A stretch of DNA of 64,000 bases from Sipunculus nudus (GCA_026874595.1 CM049309.1:49638079-49702078); one strand, 5' to 3'; counted from the first letter of the stretch, positions 40,376 through 52,720 are shown. Made by a program: numbers and translations. Notes: generated by a model from the letters alone, not told the origin.

Positions 40376-40695
40376 AGGCACTTTTTTTAGATATTAATGC
40401 GGGCGTGCGGTTTTTTTATTTTTAATTTTTTTTGTATGTTTGGATTAAAATATCAAATGATAAGGGAAAATCATGATAACAACAGATTTATTTTGCTAAA
40501 CAAGTAAAAGCACTACATAACATAAGAAATTTTATCAAAATTGTATGATTTTATCTTCTTGAAAGAAATGTCCAAGCGGCTGGAGCTCAAAATTGGCAAG
40601 TTTCTATCGAAAAATCAAAATAAAAAGTTTTGATGCGGGGGTTTAAATTTGATGCGGGCGGTGCCTGAGAATCATACCTTTTATTTTTTTTTGCC
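40376..40695 (+). mobile_element. TAA-targeting MITE, copy C (left end eroded, internal insertion)
   Basis: In the same orientation as the copy at 9,729. The left side is recognisable only from AGGCACTTTTTTTAG inward; the outer GGTTCTC part is lost. The right end GGTGCCTGAGAATCATACC runs to TTTGCC followed by TAA. Compared with the other copies it carries about 44 extra bases (AAATGTCCAAGCGGCTGGAG and onward) after TTATCTTCTTGAAAG, at about 40,566-40,610. No ORF. Confidence 0.75.
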
Positions 40696-41888
40696 TAATA
40701 AGGAAATTATTAAATTGTTTCAGACGCAAAAGACGATATATGATCAAATGAAATTTATCCAGTTGTTTCCTCGGTGAAAATGATACCGGTTCGTTTTACT
40801 GACACTGAAAATAAACCCCTCGTCCAATGATAAAATTCACTAAAAATAATGATTTTAATAATATAAATAAAGACAAGTCGCTAGAAAATAATCAACGTCT
40901 TACATTCAGCAGGAAGTGACTGGGTCACACAGATAACGGTATAGCGGTCTTGTGATTTTTTATGAGAGGAAGAACTTGGCTGTGCCGTATTCTGTGCCAG
41001 CAGTGGATAACTGCCTGCCTTACCGTGGTTGCTCTCGTTTTTGTTCACAAGTATCTTTCACACTTCTGGCTGGGTTTGACAGATGTGTTTGTCGAAATGC
41101 TGTATTTCTGAGATGCGTGCAACGTAAAGAGCTCGAACCGTCGCACTCTCTGACCCAAAGTGGTGCGCTCCGCCATTTATGTAAGTAACAGCAACCTCTC
41201 AAAGCAATCATAATTCACTCGTGTCGAGTTCCGCCTGCCCGCAGTTTCATTTAAGGTTCCCAGCCCAGAATATGAAATGAACCCCTTTGTATGGGAATCA
41301 AATATACATGATGAAATAATACTGACAAGAATAACCAGCACGCAATCCACTGATCGGGTGGGAAATTGACTTTGTCCAACAAGTATATTGAAACACAATA
41401 TAGCACGCACGTTATAGCATGTTTCAACTACACTGGCGTGAATGTGTTTATGTGCGTATGTTGCTGATTAGGCTTATTCTAATTATATTCTTTTCTTTTG
41501 ACTGCTTCTTTTCTGGGGAGACATAGAATTATATGTAGAGAGTTTATATTTATTCTAATTTGACCGATAATATTTGAAATGATGTGTTATCGTCTCTCGA
41601 GTCTTTAGATAGCATTCCGAAATTTCCAATTTCAGCAGACATTTCTTTGTAAAGCAATAATAAAATCAGCCCGTTTTAAACCAATGATATTAATCGGCTT
41701 CTACAATTTTGGACTTAAATTATCAAAAGGTCAGGAAGCAAATACAGCTCTTCGCCGATTAAATATCAACGGAGAAAAGAGTTTAAGTCTGCTCATTCTC
41801 TGTACACTGTATAATATCAAAGGAATAAGACCTCGACCAAGAATTGTTTATTCTTACACCGGTTTTTGTCCACGTCGAAGGCCATGGG
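40696..41888. other. Non-coding, no feature recognised
   Basis: Short ORFs at 40,952-41,188 (plus) and 41,177-41,410 (minus) have no supporting evidence. Confidence 0.4.
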
Positions 41889-42327
41889 TGTTACGACCCA
41901 TAATGTAATAACTGGCCCATAATGTAATAACGACCCATATTGTAATAAAAACGACCCATAATGTAATAATAGCCCATAATGTAATAAAAAAGGGCTCATA
42001 TTGTAATAAATATACCCTGCCCATATTGTAATAAAATCGCAAGTGGGTAAAACGGCCCATATTGTTATAAAATCGAAGGTGGATAAAACGGCCAATAATT
42101 TTATAAATCAAAGTTCATGCAAATTAACTTAGACAATTCAAATATTGACTTCTCGTGACACGAATGTGTAAGTAAACATACAAGTATGAAAAACCACTGG
42201 ATTACATAATGACTATGTGCTTAAAACGGTGACCAAGCTAATATGAACGAAATATAGCCATGATTCATGATTATCCTTTTGTTGAACCAGTTTTTAAATA
42301 GGATGATAAAGTATTTAAACAAGATAA

Positions 42328-42329
42328 TA

Positions 42330-42377
<48 letters not shown>

Positions 42378-42383
42378 TATATG
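42328..42383. repeat. (TA)n microsatellite inside the foldback loop
   Basis: TA dinucleotides with GTA and ACA interruptions, about 56 bases. Confidence 0.92.
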
Positions 42384-42791
42384 TATATCGCCAAAATGTA
42401 AATATTTTGTCAATTTTAACAGATAAATTATACAAAACACTCATTATCGATACATTTTAATGTATTTTAATTATTTTTAAAATATAAATGAAAGTTTAAA
42501 TTTCAGTGCGTTTTGCTCAATGTATCATAGAGAATATTTTATATGATCTCTCGAAACCTCCCGAGATTTGGAAATTATAAATGGAGGCACTGCTGCAATT
42601 TTTTGGTGCCTATATATGTATTGGTTAAGATGTCTTAGGTTAACATGTATAACACGTCGCATAGATTAAAAGCTTTCAACGCACGTATTTGAAGTTAAAA
42701 CCTGGATGCGTCATTCGTGCGATTCAAAAGTTTACAATTTAATTTTTAAAAATAATTAGCCCAAACAACAAAACAACAATTTGAAAATGAC

Positions 42792-42839
42792 GGTTTCTGT
42801 GTTCTAGAGGTAGAGCATAGGGCGCAGAGCGGGGAGATT
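42792..42839 (+). mobile_element. SINE head fragment interrupted by a MITE
   Basis: GGTTTCTGTGTTCTAGAGGT and AGAGCATAGGGCGCAGAGC parallel GGCTTCTGTGGTCTAGGG and AGAGCACAGGGCTCAAACC of the SINE at 59,012. The similarity stops at GGGAGATT, before the B box, exactly where a CAGGGGCG end begins. Only the A-box half survives. Confidence 0.55.
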
Positions 42840-42925
42840 CAGGGGCGTAACCAGGTTTGTGGGAGGGCAGGGGGCCATGATTAGTGGCGGATCTAGAAAT
42901 TCGAAAGTTGTAGGGGGGGGGGGGC
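42840..42925. mobile_element. CAGGGGCG-ended MITE fragments
   Basis: CAGGGGCGTAACCAGG starts at 42,840. A second MITE-like end, AGTGGCGGATCTAGAAATTC, lies near 42,884. A G run of about 12 follows. These look like left-end scraps of one or two related elements; no right ends were found. Confidence 0.45.
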
Positions 42926-43395
42926 GCTTATATATACGTGTATATATATGTATATATATATATTATTATTAATGAAATAATGATAATTATTATTATATTA
43001 TTATTATTATTATACGTTATATTTTAGTGTATGAAAATATGATCTTTTTATTCAATTGTGAACCATGGTTTCATTAGTGTGCCCTGTCATTCTTGAGCTT
43101 AAACATATGTTATTACAATATAAATATGTTATTACAATATGGGTCGTTTTTCCCACTTCCCGTTGTATTACAATATGGGTAGGGTATGATTATTACAATA
43201 TGGGTCGTTTTTATTACAATATGGGCCGTTATTACAATATGGGCCGTTTTTTATTACATTATGGGCCGTTATTACAGTATGGGCCAGTTTTATTACAATA
43301 TGGGCAGAGTATGATTATTACATTATGGGTCGTTATTATTACAATATGGGCCGTTATTACATTATGGGCCGGTTATTACATTATGGGTTGTAACA

Positions 43396-46099
43396 GTGCC
43401 TTTGGAAACGTGGAGCGCATATGGCACGCGAAATATACTGAGTTATGCTGTCAGTGGTAAATGAACGCAGCGATACATTGTTGTAAGGGAAGCGGCATTG
43501 CTATGGATGCAGGTGCAAGCCTGCATCATCACCATGACAACCAACCTTGTTTACACGTCATCACCAACACATTTCTTCAGAGGTTTCAAAGTTCACAAGT
43601 TAGTCTGTCTCAAATGTCAATGTTAGGTTATAAAAAAACAGAATGGCGTCCCATGATATATACCAAAGTCGGAATGTCAGCTTAAATAAATTAATGTACG
43701 ACCACACAACGGAAGGTAGCCCTACCAAACTGGGCTGCCAGGAAGCGAAATTTAACGTAAGCTCATTCGATATTCAAGGACTGACAATTCATCGCTTCAG
43801 GTAACAGGCAGTCACAAAACAAGTAAGCTTTAAACCGTGTCGCACTCAAACCTAGGACTTCGCGAACAAGGACATCTCTTTGTGTGAACATTTGAGCTTC
43901 AAATGTTCTTAAGTGCTTGAATCAGCAAATTATGTTGTTTGGCTTTCAATTGTTTGCTTTTTTTCGGAGTTTCCAATACAATACTAATCTTAATGGAAAT
44001 TGTAATAGATAATTAGGTATAATTGTTTACATATTGTAATTCTCTCTCTCGCTCTGTTCTTAGTCCTTCTGTATTTCCTTTTTTCTTAATATTTCTTTTC
44101 TTCCCGTACCAGAGTAATTTTTTCATAATTCTTTTTTGTTTCTCCCATAAATAGAAATTCCATTTTAGTCAGCATTTTTTCAAGTCCAGATATTATGATT
44201 CATATAGAAAGAACAAAACTACAGTATATTATAAAAATATGTGTATTGAAGGGCATTGACTTGGGCCTGGACGCCCACCACTGGGACTTGATCATAGCTG
44301 TGGCTTATTGCTTCCTGGTTTGGGGCCAAAAAACCTAAATACACTGAAAATATCAGTCACAAATCCCGGTACACGGGGCATTCGTTTTTGCCGATTTTCC
44401 AATTATTTTCGAGACATAGATAAACTTGGTAAGGCAAGAGATTTTAGTTGAAAATATAGATCACTGTGTTTTGTATGAGGCATCTTCCGCTTGAAGCGTT
44501 CCTGTCAGGCAGACGAAGACAGTGCTACCCTTTTCTAGATCTAATACTGTGAAATAACCTATACACATGTATTCTGTCCTTAAAACAGCTTCTGTTACTG
44601 ACAAGGTTGCCACTTTCCCAAAAGCAGGGGGGGATATGCTTGTCCCTCGATTGACATTTCTGTCGATCCTTCACGTTGCTCGTTTTCCTCCATTGAAACT
44701 CTGCAATTAGTGTGTTCGTGAGGGTCCAGTGAGCGAAATGTCCTAATCCTCGGCACGGCTGCGGCGAGGCGACACCGGCTCCCATTGCCGGTCGCACAAA
44801 TGATTAATAACACGCCTACAAATACGTCTTGTCGTGCTTATAACCAGAAAAACCTGTCCGGTCTAATCTTATTTAGTCATATGCTGAACGCCAGACAAGG
44901 CATGCGAAAAAGAAATAAATCTTACGGGTTTTGTTGCGAAGTTGAGAAATATGGAACTTTGTTAAGACTATGTATCTGCGTTTTTTTCGAGTGCTAAAAG
45001 GAAATGGTTTTAAATTTTCTTACTGTTAAAAAATAATATATCCACGTTAAGTATAAGACATCCTGAAGGTCTTACACGGCTGCATCGGGCTTGGTATGAT
45101 GGAGGGATATCAGCTTTATGTTTAATCCTCTGATGTACACAGAAATGGATCGCTCAGTCATCATTTTGATTCTGGATACTAGAGAAAATCTAGAAAATTC
45201 TTGATATTAATCGTCAGGTCAAATATCAGCGAGACCTTTCTTCTTTTTCTTCCTAGCGTGGATGTCTGGACTCACAAATTCAATTAACCTGTCTGAAACT
45301 AACAGAAATCGATACGACTTCTCTCATAGGTTTACATTTCGGAGACATTGTCTATAACGTGGAGAACTATAACAAGAGAAAGAAGTGGTAAAGAAGGCTC
45401 AGATAAATACGGTGATACTTGATCTGATCATAACACGCTGTCAATATGCACCTCAACGAGCACAGTTTGCCTGTATAGTCATTTTATTATTTTATATTTA
45501 CGCGATTACTATTTTATATTTACACGATGGTTTTAATTCATAATAGCTTAGAAATAATAATACTGTAAAGTAGAAAACGTTAGCAATATCATTTTATCGC
45601 GGTTAGTTAAACTACTCATTTCGCCTGTATGACTTTTTTTATGACATTGCAAGTGGATGTCATTTCGAGAAGTTCTTGATTTGATAGGGTTTTTTCAGAG
45701 TGATTCAACATGTTAATGTTGTAAAATGAATACACAACGTGTGAATGCATTTTCATTTTGTCATAGGTAAGTTTCCTGCATAGGGTCATCCGGAATCTCA
45801 TAATAATTTGAAGTCAATATATCAATTTCTGACATTAAATGATGACTTTTTTCTACTACAATAATAAGTAATGTAAAGGGCGAACAGAAAAGAATTTCTC
45901 GGGTATGAATTTTTCATTTAATTATATGTAGTTGCGTGAATAATAATGTGATAACATGAACATTTCATGATATCAGCATAATGTGTCCGTTTTGTATATT
46001 GTATGATCTGCACTGTAGTTTAGTCTGCATAAAAAAGGCAATCAACAGTTTTACTGAATCCGAAGCAAGCACATGGATGTAATGTTCAGATTAATGGCT
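43396..46099. other. Non-coding, no feature recognised
   Basis: Overlapping minus ORFs of 90 and 72 codons near 44,525-44,813 occupy a somewhat GC-richer patch. Different frames share the same bases and no motif is recognisable. A short CTCTCTCTC tract lies at about 44,041. Confidence 0.4.
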
Positions 46100-46260
46100 C
46101 AGGGGCGGATCCAGGATTTAGAAATAGGAGGACTCATAACAAAACTGAAAATGGTTTCCAGGTCCGGAAAAGGAGGGTCCTCGCCGTGAAATTTGGTCTG
46201 AAACCCTTAACCACCCCCACCCCCCACCCCCCCCCCCTCCTGGATTCTCTTATGTGGCTC
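46100..46260. mobile_element. CAGGGGCGGATCC MITE (hAT-like ends), copy 2
   Basis: The left end CAGGGGCGGATCCAGGATTT is intact. The internal CAGGTCCGGAAAAGGAGGG matches the copy at 16,854. A C-rich tract (about 46,212-46,238) follows, and the right end is degraded to CCTGGATTCTCTTATGTG, so the right boundary is approximate. Confidence 0.6.
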
Positions 46261-49105
46261 CTCAAACAACAGTGAGGTTTCCATTAAATCTATCGCTTAA
46301 AGGTGGATTTTGTCCACCATTTACATGCAGGAGGTTACAATGAAATATATTTTATTACAGATTTAAACATCAGGATTTTCATGCTGTTGTATTATTTGTC
46401 TGTCTGTGAGCAACTCCATCTATTTCCCCTTCTGCTAGTCCAGTCATAATAGGACCTTGTACATAGAACTAACCGGGTATCCTAGGGCACTATTTTGCTG
46501 TTACGTTAATGGTTTTCATCAGCGAATTCGAAAATATAGTACAAGAATCGAAACTAAAGAAGAAAGATTATTTTGGCATGGGCACTACTAGATAATGATA
46601 AAGAGGCCATGTAGATCTTTAATTGAAGCCGCGTTTGTTCTGACGGTCACAGCCGACCTGTAATGCAACCATTCGATGGTGAATCGTGACACACATTAAC
46701 ACATTTCTGTCCGCTTGGACAATATTTCTGCGGTAACTGCGGATCAAATGATAAAGAATGTTGGAGGTTTGAGGTTACTAAGTGCTTTCTAATTAATGCT
46801 GCAACGCTTATCGAAAGAAAGCGAATATTTCTAGAAATGATATTTCTGTGTTCGATAAATATCGCGGGTAGTACTTTGTTTCCAGTATTACATTACAAAA
46901 TGGATTTTCGTACGAGTCATATGTGGATATATAGTGTCTGAGAATACCTGCGGGTTACAGCGTTACCAGGTTTTGTTGCTGTCGTCCGGCATATAATTAA
47001 ATTAGACATTAGACATTCCGAATTGAACGGTTTCTTACCGTTTTAAGCTTTTCTTAACATCTCAGTTTTTGCTAAACATTTTTACCTTTACAAATAAACA
47101 ATACTGAATGCTTTCGTCTTGAACAGAAAGTTCCGTGACTGTTTCTGTATTACACAAATGATTTATTTTCCTGAATTTTTACATGTAGAAAAACATTCTC
47201 GTTTTATGCAGACATTGTCTCGCTGAAAACTGTTAAAACGTGATTTAGTTCAAAATTCCCAACACCGTAAATAACCCACAAAGTGCCAAGGAGATGATCT
47301 AGACAGTCTTGGAGGAATGTTTACGGTCACCAGCTTTAAATATGTTCACCACTGCGCTCAAAATACACTAGGGATAATATCAAATCCTATACGCCTGATG
47401 TATGGGGTAAAACTGACTGACCGTACATTATTTCTTACAGCGGGTCTTGCCTGCGCATAGCATGAGACACCTTCGGACTAAAAAGGCTCTTAGGGATATA
47501 CTAAAACCGTCGTTTGGCATTAACCCAATTTACCCACGGATGTAGAGACATATAACTACCGGGGCGGGGTTGTGCCCGGTACCTGGCTTGTTGTTAATGG
47601 CACAGGGGTCAACTAAGGTTGCTCTCGGCCAGAAGAGGTTACATTTGCGTGGCTCAAAAGATAATAGTCTTTCGTGTTTGTGAAAAAAATAACTTTTTCT
47701 GGCTGGCATATACAAATAACTCTTTGTCTTGGTGCTAGACGATCCATACAACTTTGGCGTGTGATTTATCAAACTTTTTCGTCACCGGCTTCCTATAAGC
47801 TCATTTTCTCTTCAGCTGTAAGTCCAAGAGAAAGGACCTTACTGCCAGGCAGATCCTTGTGTCAAGAACCGCAATGAATTCTTCTCTGAGACGGTTTGAC
47901 AGTCGCTTCATTTGCAAAGTAAGACCTGTCTGCTTTTTGAGATTATTTCTAAGTTGAATTCGAATAAGAATTGTGATAATTTCCTTACATTGTACCACTT
48001 TTTATCATTTAAATGTGATTGATAACATATACATACAACATTTTCTTTGTAACGTGCATTATATAACTATTGCTGAGTTGTTGTACCTTAGAATGCACTT
48101 CAACTCAGTGTACCCATATTTATATAACATGTTATAAACTTACCAATATATCTCATTCCACTACATTTATCCTTTTACACAGAGACCTACGCTCAAAACA
48201 TATTTTTACAAGGCAAAACGAGACAAGCGCGTGATGAACGAGAGTGAAGATAAAACTGCATAAAGATAATAAACGAGGTATGAGAACGCGTCAAATACAT
48301 TTGCAACTGGTACAACCAACGTCATAATAACAACGTGTGCAACCTAAAGTATGCATGACGTCAGAATGTCGTGCTTTTGATGACGTCATTCCAAAATCAA
48401 TCAACAACATGGACCGATCAGTCATCACACTAAGGAGAGTTTTCTTTTTAATATTGACGATATAATCACAAGACAACATTAAGGGTCAGTTCTTTATATT
48501 TCAGTACCACAAAAAAAAACTATTTTTTTCTCATCTTATGTAAGCTTATGCACAAGTTTTCCTAAACTCGATGGAAGAATTCATGGCAAAATAGTCTGAC
48601 TTGTAACGGTGTATGAATGGAGTATAGATCGTTTAGACTTAAGAATATTAATTCCAGGGGCTCAGAATTCTAGCACCACAGATTTAAACGTTTGACATGA
48701 TGAGGTAATTAATTAAATGATTCCTTACACGTAATTTTGACTCTGGTTAAATGTGAATATATATCCCCCTCTTAAACTATAATTAGAACTGTCCCTGGGG
48801 AATGCAATGTCAACTTCCCAAGGGCGAAACCAAATTCCTATTAAGTGGAATTCCAATTATAAACTGCCACCCGCGGGGAATGAAATATATCCCCGAAGTA
48901 ATATTTCATGAGATCCCAAACTGAACAAAGGGTACTGTTAGTATAAAGGAATTTGACTGAAATCAAGTTTCCTGTGTAAGAAGTTTAAATATATATAATA
49001 ACTGTACATAATCCAATATATACAGAACCATGAAATAAGCTCTATTCATTATCAATTTATAGGTTGCTCTAAAGATAAAAAAAAATATTTTTATATCAAG
49101 GTTTG

Positions 49106-49106
<1 letters not shown>
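46261..49106. other. Non-coding; candidate conserved element at 48,640-48,920
   Basis: No exon is supported. The interval 48,640-48,920 includes GAGGTAATTAATTAAATGAT, TATTAAGTGGAATTCC (an NKX2-like core) and repeated GGGGAATG words in non-repetitive sequence, which resembles enhancer DNA. This is a hint only. Confidence 0.3.

Positions 49107-49173
<67 letters not shown>
49107..49173. repeat. (CA)n(TA)n compound microsatellite
   Basis: About 28 bases of CA followed by about 38 bases of TA. Confidence 0.97.
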
Positions 49174-49177
<4 letters not shown>

Positions 49178-49529
49178 CTTGTCATTTAGAAGTCGGAGGT
49201 TCGAACCAAACGAGTTCCAATTTGTATCAATACAATACAACGATGTATATCTATATATACAACGTACATACATTTACCAGAAAAAAATGTAAATGTGTTT
49301 CTGGGTGGCCCTGTTTAAGACCAAAGAGACGGGAACTACAGATAGTCTATTGATTGTATAGGATAGACACTAGGACCGGCAACCAGTAGGTTTGTTACAG
49401 TCGGGGTTTTCTGATAGACCTAGTCCCAACGGAAAATGACAAGGCCAGACCCGGCACAAAGCCAGCGGGCTCAATCAACCCACCATTGTTTTACTTACGG
49501 CTGGTCCGTAAGCTGGCTGCCATCTCGAG

Positions 49530-50310
49530 TCTGGGCGTACCGTCGTTGTCTGTCCGTGGTCCATACCTTACAGACAAACCCCGACCTTAATGCGCAAGCA
49601 TGTGTGCACGTATACGGTCCATGCAGTGTACTGTCCGTGGTTTTTCCCGCGCAGGTGAACCCAACTTTTTAAATTCCAACTTGGCCCGATTCCCTCCATG
49701 GCAGGTAAACGCAATCAACTGTATTCACCCTTTATGATAATCTACCCGTGGTCAATAGCTTCAGGTAAACCCTGGGCCTTGTGTTCACCATATATATTTG
49801 TACTCTTTAACCTGTGATCTACCCTGCATTTAACTCCTGTGTGGCCACACTGTCCATTATCTGTCAGTCTGTGGTCTCTGACGAGACGCAAACCCCAAAG
49901 CACTGTATTCACCGTACATGTGTCTGTACAGAAGATGATCTGCATGCGGTCCTTCCTTAACAGCTTAACCCCAGCCCTTTTATTCAACCACATGCGACCA
50001 TACGCAGGTATAACTTTGAGCCATTGCTCGGGTATATATGTATTCAAAGCTTTTTCTGGATCTTATTTTAATAGGATGTTAATTAATTTGTGTAAATACG
50101 GGATAGATCCTTTGATCCGCTTATATGCGTCCCATGTCTTTCACTGTCTATGAATGATGCTTCCCCAAGGACACTGCATGACCATCGCCAGACCTTAGCA
50201 TGAAGCTCGGGTGCTGTCATATGACCAGTCTATGTCACGTCAGTAGTTAATCCCACCAGATGCACCTCAGCCGTTGCGTTCACACCATGTGTGATCAAGC
50301 CCCTGTTAAA
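49530..50310 (+). repeat. Ancient ~60-bp tandem array
   Basis: Diverged units recur about every 60-62 bp. CAGGTAAACGC (49,703) and CAGGTAAACCC (49,763) are 60 bp apart, with related forms near 49,574, 49,650, 49,884 and 49,960. Phrases like CTGTATTCACC, TTGTGTTCACC and CTGTATTCACC recur near 49,720, 49,780 and 49,904. Divergence is high, so the boundaries are approximate. Overlapping ORFs of about 100 codons on both strands within it arise from low AT content and are not called. Confidence 0.5.
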
Positions 50311-50597
50311 TTGATATGGTGTTGCTGAAGTTTCTAATATTCCTGGTTATGAACATTATATGCCTGTCAATGGCTCTGTCCCCACGAGCTTATATTGCCT
50401 ATTACTGAAGTATAACAACAAAACATCATCAGTTACAAGGTTCCAAGTAATTAAAAGTAATACAGATTTGCATGGTATTAGTAAAAGAATCTCAAAGAAA
50501 GCTTTAATTTTGAAAAAGCCTGATATAGTGGCTTTATTAATACTTAAGATAAAAATTATTTTCTTTATATTTACCTGTCTGTGACAGTTAGCTAATC

Positions 50598-50702
50598 TTA
50601 ATAATAATAATAATAATAATAATTATTATTATTATTATAATTATTATCATTATGATTTTTATAATTATCATAATAATTATTATCATTATTATTATTATTA
50701 TT
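50598..50702. repeat. Palindromic (AAT)n/(ATT)n tract
   Basis: AAT triplets switch to ATT triplets near 50,622, with a second reversal near 50,670 (TCATAATAATTATTATCATT). The whole tract can fold on itself. Confidence 0.93.
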
Positions 50703-51975
50703 ACCTCAAGATCGATCACACTGTGTTTCTTAAAATCTGAGATAACCCAAAAACCCTGCAACGATGAGAAAGGATGAGGTGAAGTTAAAGCCCGCAAAAT
50801 GCAACCATTGACAACACGCACTCTAAGACATTTTGGATTTCATTCTATTCACCACACTCCCGGAAATATTATTACCCCTTGAGCTGTCCTAGCTTATGCA
50901 CTTATAATCTATCATCAATGATATTCATATATAATATTTTCAATGTATCTTTGAATATTCCGTACGTGTGAAGGGGGGGATCCTTGGATCAAGTGGTCCG
51001 CCCCTCTGGATCCGTAAGCAAGAGCTTTTGTTTAACCCAGTCAGCACGTCGCTCGTTTCTTATTATTTCTGCTGGCAGGATTAGTTAATTAATTAACAAA
51101 AGCCTGTCACAAAATTCTCTTAACACCATTATCTCCGCAAAGAAACAACAAACCATGCTCATCCCATACTGAATTAAAATTGCCAAAATAAGATAGGAAT
51201 CTCATCAATAATATAAATTCGCAAGAAGAAATACGCCGGTCTTTTCTAATCCCCTTGAATTCCTCGGGATTATAGCTGTAAGTCGGCTACTTACGGATTC
51301 ACTCTGTGTTGTTTTCTACAATGAACGTCAACCTGCATTAACCTCTTCATGCGTTATATCTACCGGCTTGTTTTACTAGATTAATCACGTAGGGCCTTCC
51401 AGATAATGTCAACCAACTCTTGGTCATTAACAAGTGCATTCTAACTTTATTAATTATGGCTTCCATTGCATCTAGAAACACTAGTCCTTTCCAGCTGCTT
51501 TGCAGCAATTATAGTCTAGCCAAAGGACTGAACAATGTTTAAACACAACTGGCTGATTTCGGGGCATAAAAAGAGCATTTAATACCGCTGTTTTGATCGA
51601 AAACTGCGATACCACAGTAGGTTGTCGTAGAGCGTGGTAAAAACTGCTAATGGAAAATTGAAGGAGCTTTCTTGGTGGTGTTTCTTGAACATCTGAGATC
51701 ATTAGACCAGATACCACACATGATAAATGTGATGTACTCCCTTCGGAGCGGTGTATGTCTCACTATGAGCTCAGCTCACTAGGAGCCCGCCCGATGTAGC
51801 CAGGATATATGCTTAGTTTATGTCTCCTGGGCGGGAATAGATATGTTTTCTCAGAGCGCGGTTAGCGCCATAGTTCAACGAGCTGTACTCAGGAACATAA
51901 GCATCCAAGAAAGTCTCAATACTTCCTGTTTCTAGAGGAAACAACCAATAAAACTGACACAAGCCGAAAGAAGAT
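50703..51975. other. Non-coding; candidate conserved element at 51,030-51,470
   Basis: A non-repetitive stretch with GGATTAGTTAATTAATTAAC, AGATTAATCACG and TATTAATTATGG words typical of homeodomain-rich enhancers. No exon is supported. It lies 2.5-3 kb downstream of the signal-peptide exon, within that gene's predicted first intron. Confidence 0.3.
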
Positions 51976-52254
51976 ATGACCATGGAAAGTACACTGGATT
52001 CATGTGTCAGCTATCTTCATTTGTCATTACTATTTCTTATCACTCGCAGGCTTAGTATAACAACGGAACGAGAACCAATAACCTGTGGGATAGGCAGCTG
52101 CTTCCCGTTCGTCGCTTTGAAAAGATCGCAAAGCAACAGTTACAACATAATTCCTGGTCTGTTCCATAATAAACCTGTTCCACGAAGGCTGCACTGGCTC
52201 CCAAAAACCTTAGCAATTTTTCATGCTTTGGCCCTATTTGACATTATAACGTAA
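51976..52254 (+). pseudogene. Possible LINE reverse-transcriptase C-terminal scrap
   Basis: A 92-codon frame contains LDSCVSYLH near its start and later ALKRSQSNSYNIIPGL followed by PVPRRLHWLP. In many LINE ORF2 proteins the region after the polymerase reads like LDYCNSLL..., then LQ..QN.AAR, then ..LHWLP, in that order. The match is short and the spacing is off, so coincidence is possible. No other LINE sequence was recognised on either side. Confidence 0.3.
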
Positions 52255-52719
52255 AAACGCGTCAGCGGCGAAACTCTCATCAGTGAAAAAGTCCATGCAA
52301 ACATACAGGACCATGTCTAATTGATTCCAGCGATCGGGAATGGATTGTAAGATTAATGTTTGGTTTAAGTAATTGTGGTTAGTAATACAATATTAAACAT
52401 ACAGGGCTGAATAGGTTTGTATTCCTGGGATTTAAATCATTTGAAATCACTTAAGGCTCATTATCATATCAACAAGTATTTCGGTATATTAATACCAAAA
52501 TGTTTTTATACAAACACACACAAATGTATAATTATATGAAAAATGTGATATACATGTATATTAGAATTACATATAATTATATAATACTTTGAGTACACAT
52601 ATACACCCCAAAATAAGACATACGGCTGTATTTCAAAACGGATATTATATATGTATATTTAAATATATATATAGATAGATATATATACTACTATACATCA
52701 AGCACTGGGACCTACTAAG

Positions 52720-52720
<1 letters not shown>
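52255..52720. other. Non-coding AT-rich stretch
   Basis: Contains short ATATAC and TATAGATAGATATA tracts. No gene. Confidence 0.4.

Larger units (their letters stand above)
41889..43395. mobile_element. Foldback-like element with tandem-repeat inverted arms
   Basis: The left arm (41,889-42,106) and right arm (43,104-43,395) are the same repeat in opposite orientation. The outer ends match: TGTTACGACCCATAATGTAA on the left against the complement of the right end, TGTTACAACCCATAATGTAA. Each arm is a chain of short subrepeats of the form CCCATATTGTAATAACGG, about 9 on the left and 13 on the right. The loop of about 1 kb has no transposase ORF. Terminal inverted repeats built from tandem subrepeats are the hallmark of foldback elements. 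No target duplication is visible, so an inverted duplication of a minisatellite remains possible. Confidence 0.65.

Noticed and set aside
49195-49215. GGAGGTTCGAACC, a perfect-looking tRNA B box after a TA tract
   Set aside because: No A box or acceptor-stem pairing is found upstream, where the sequence is a TA microsatellite. At most it is a SINE scrap.
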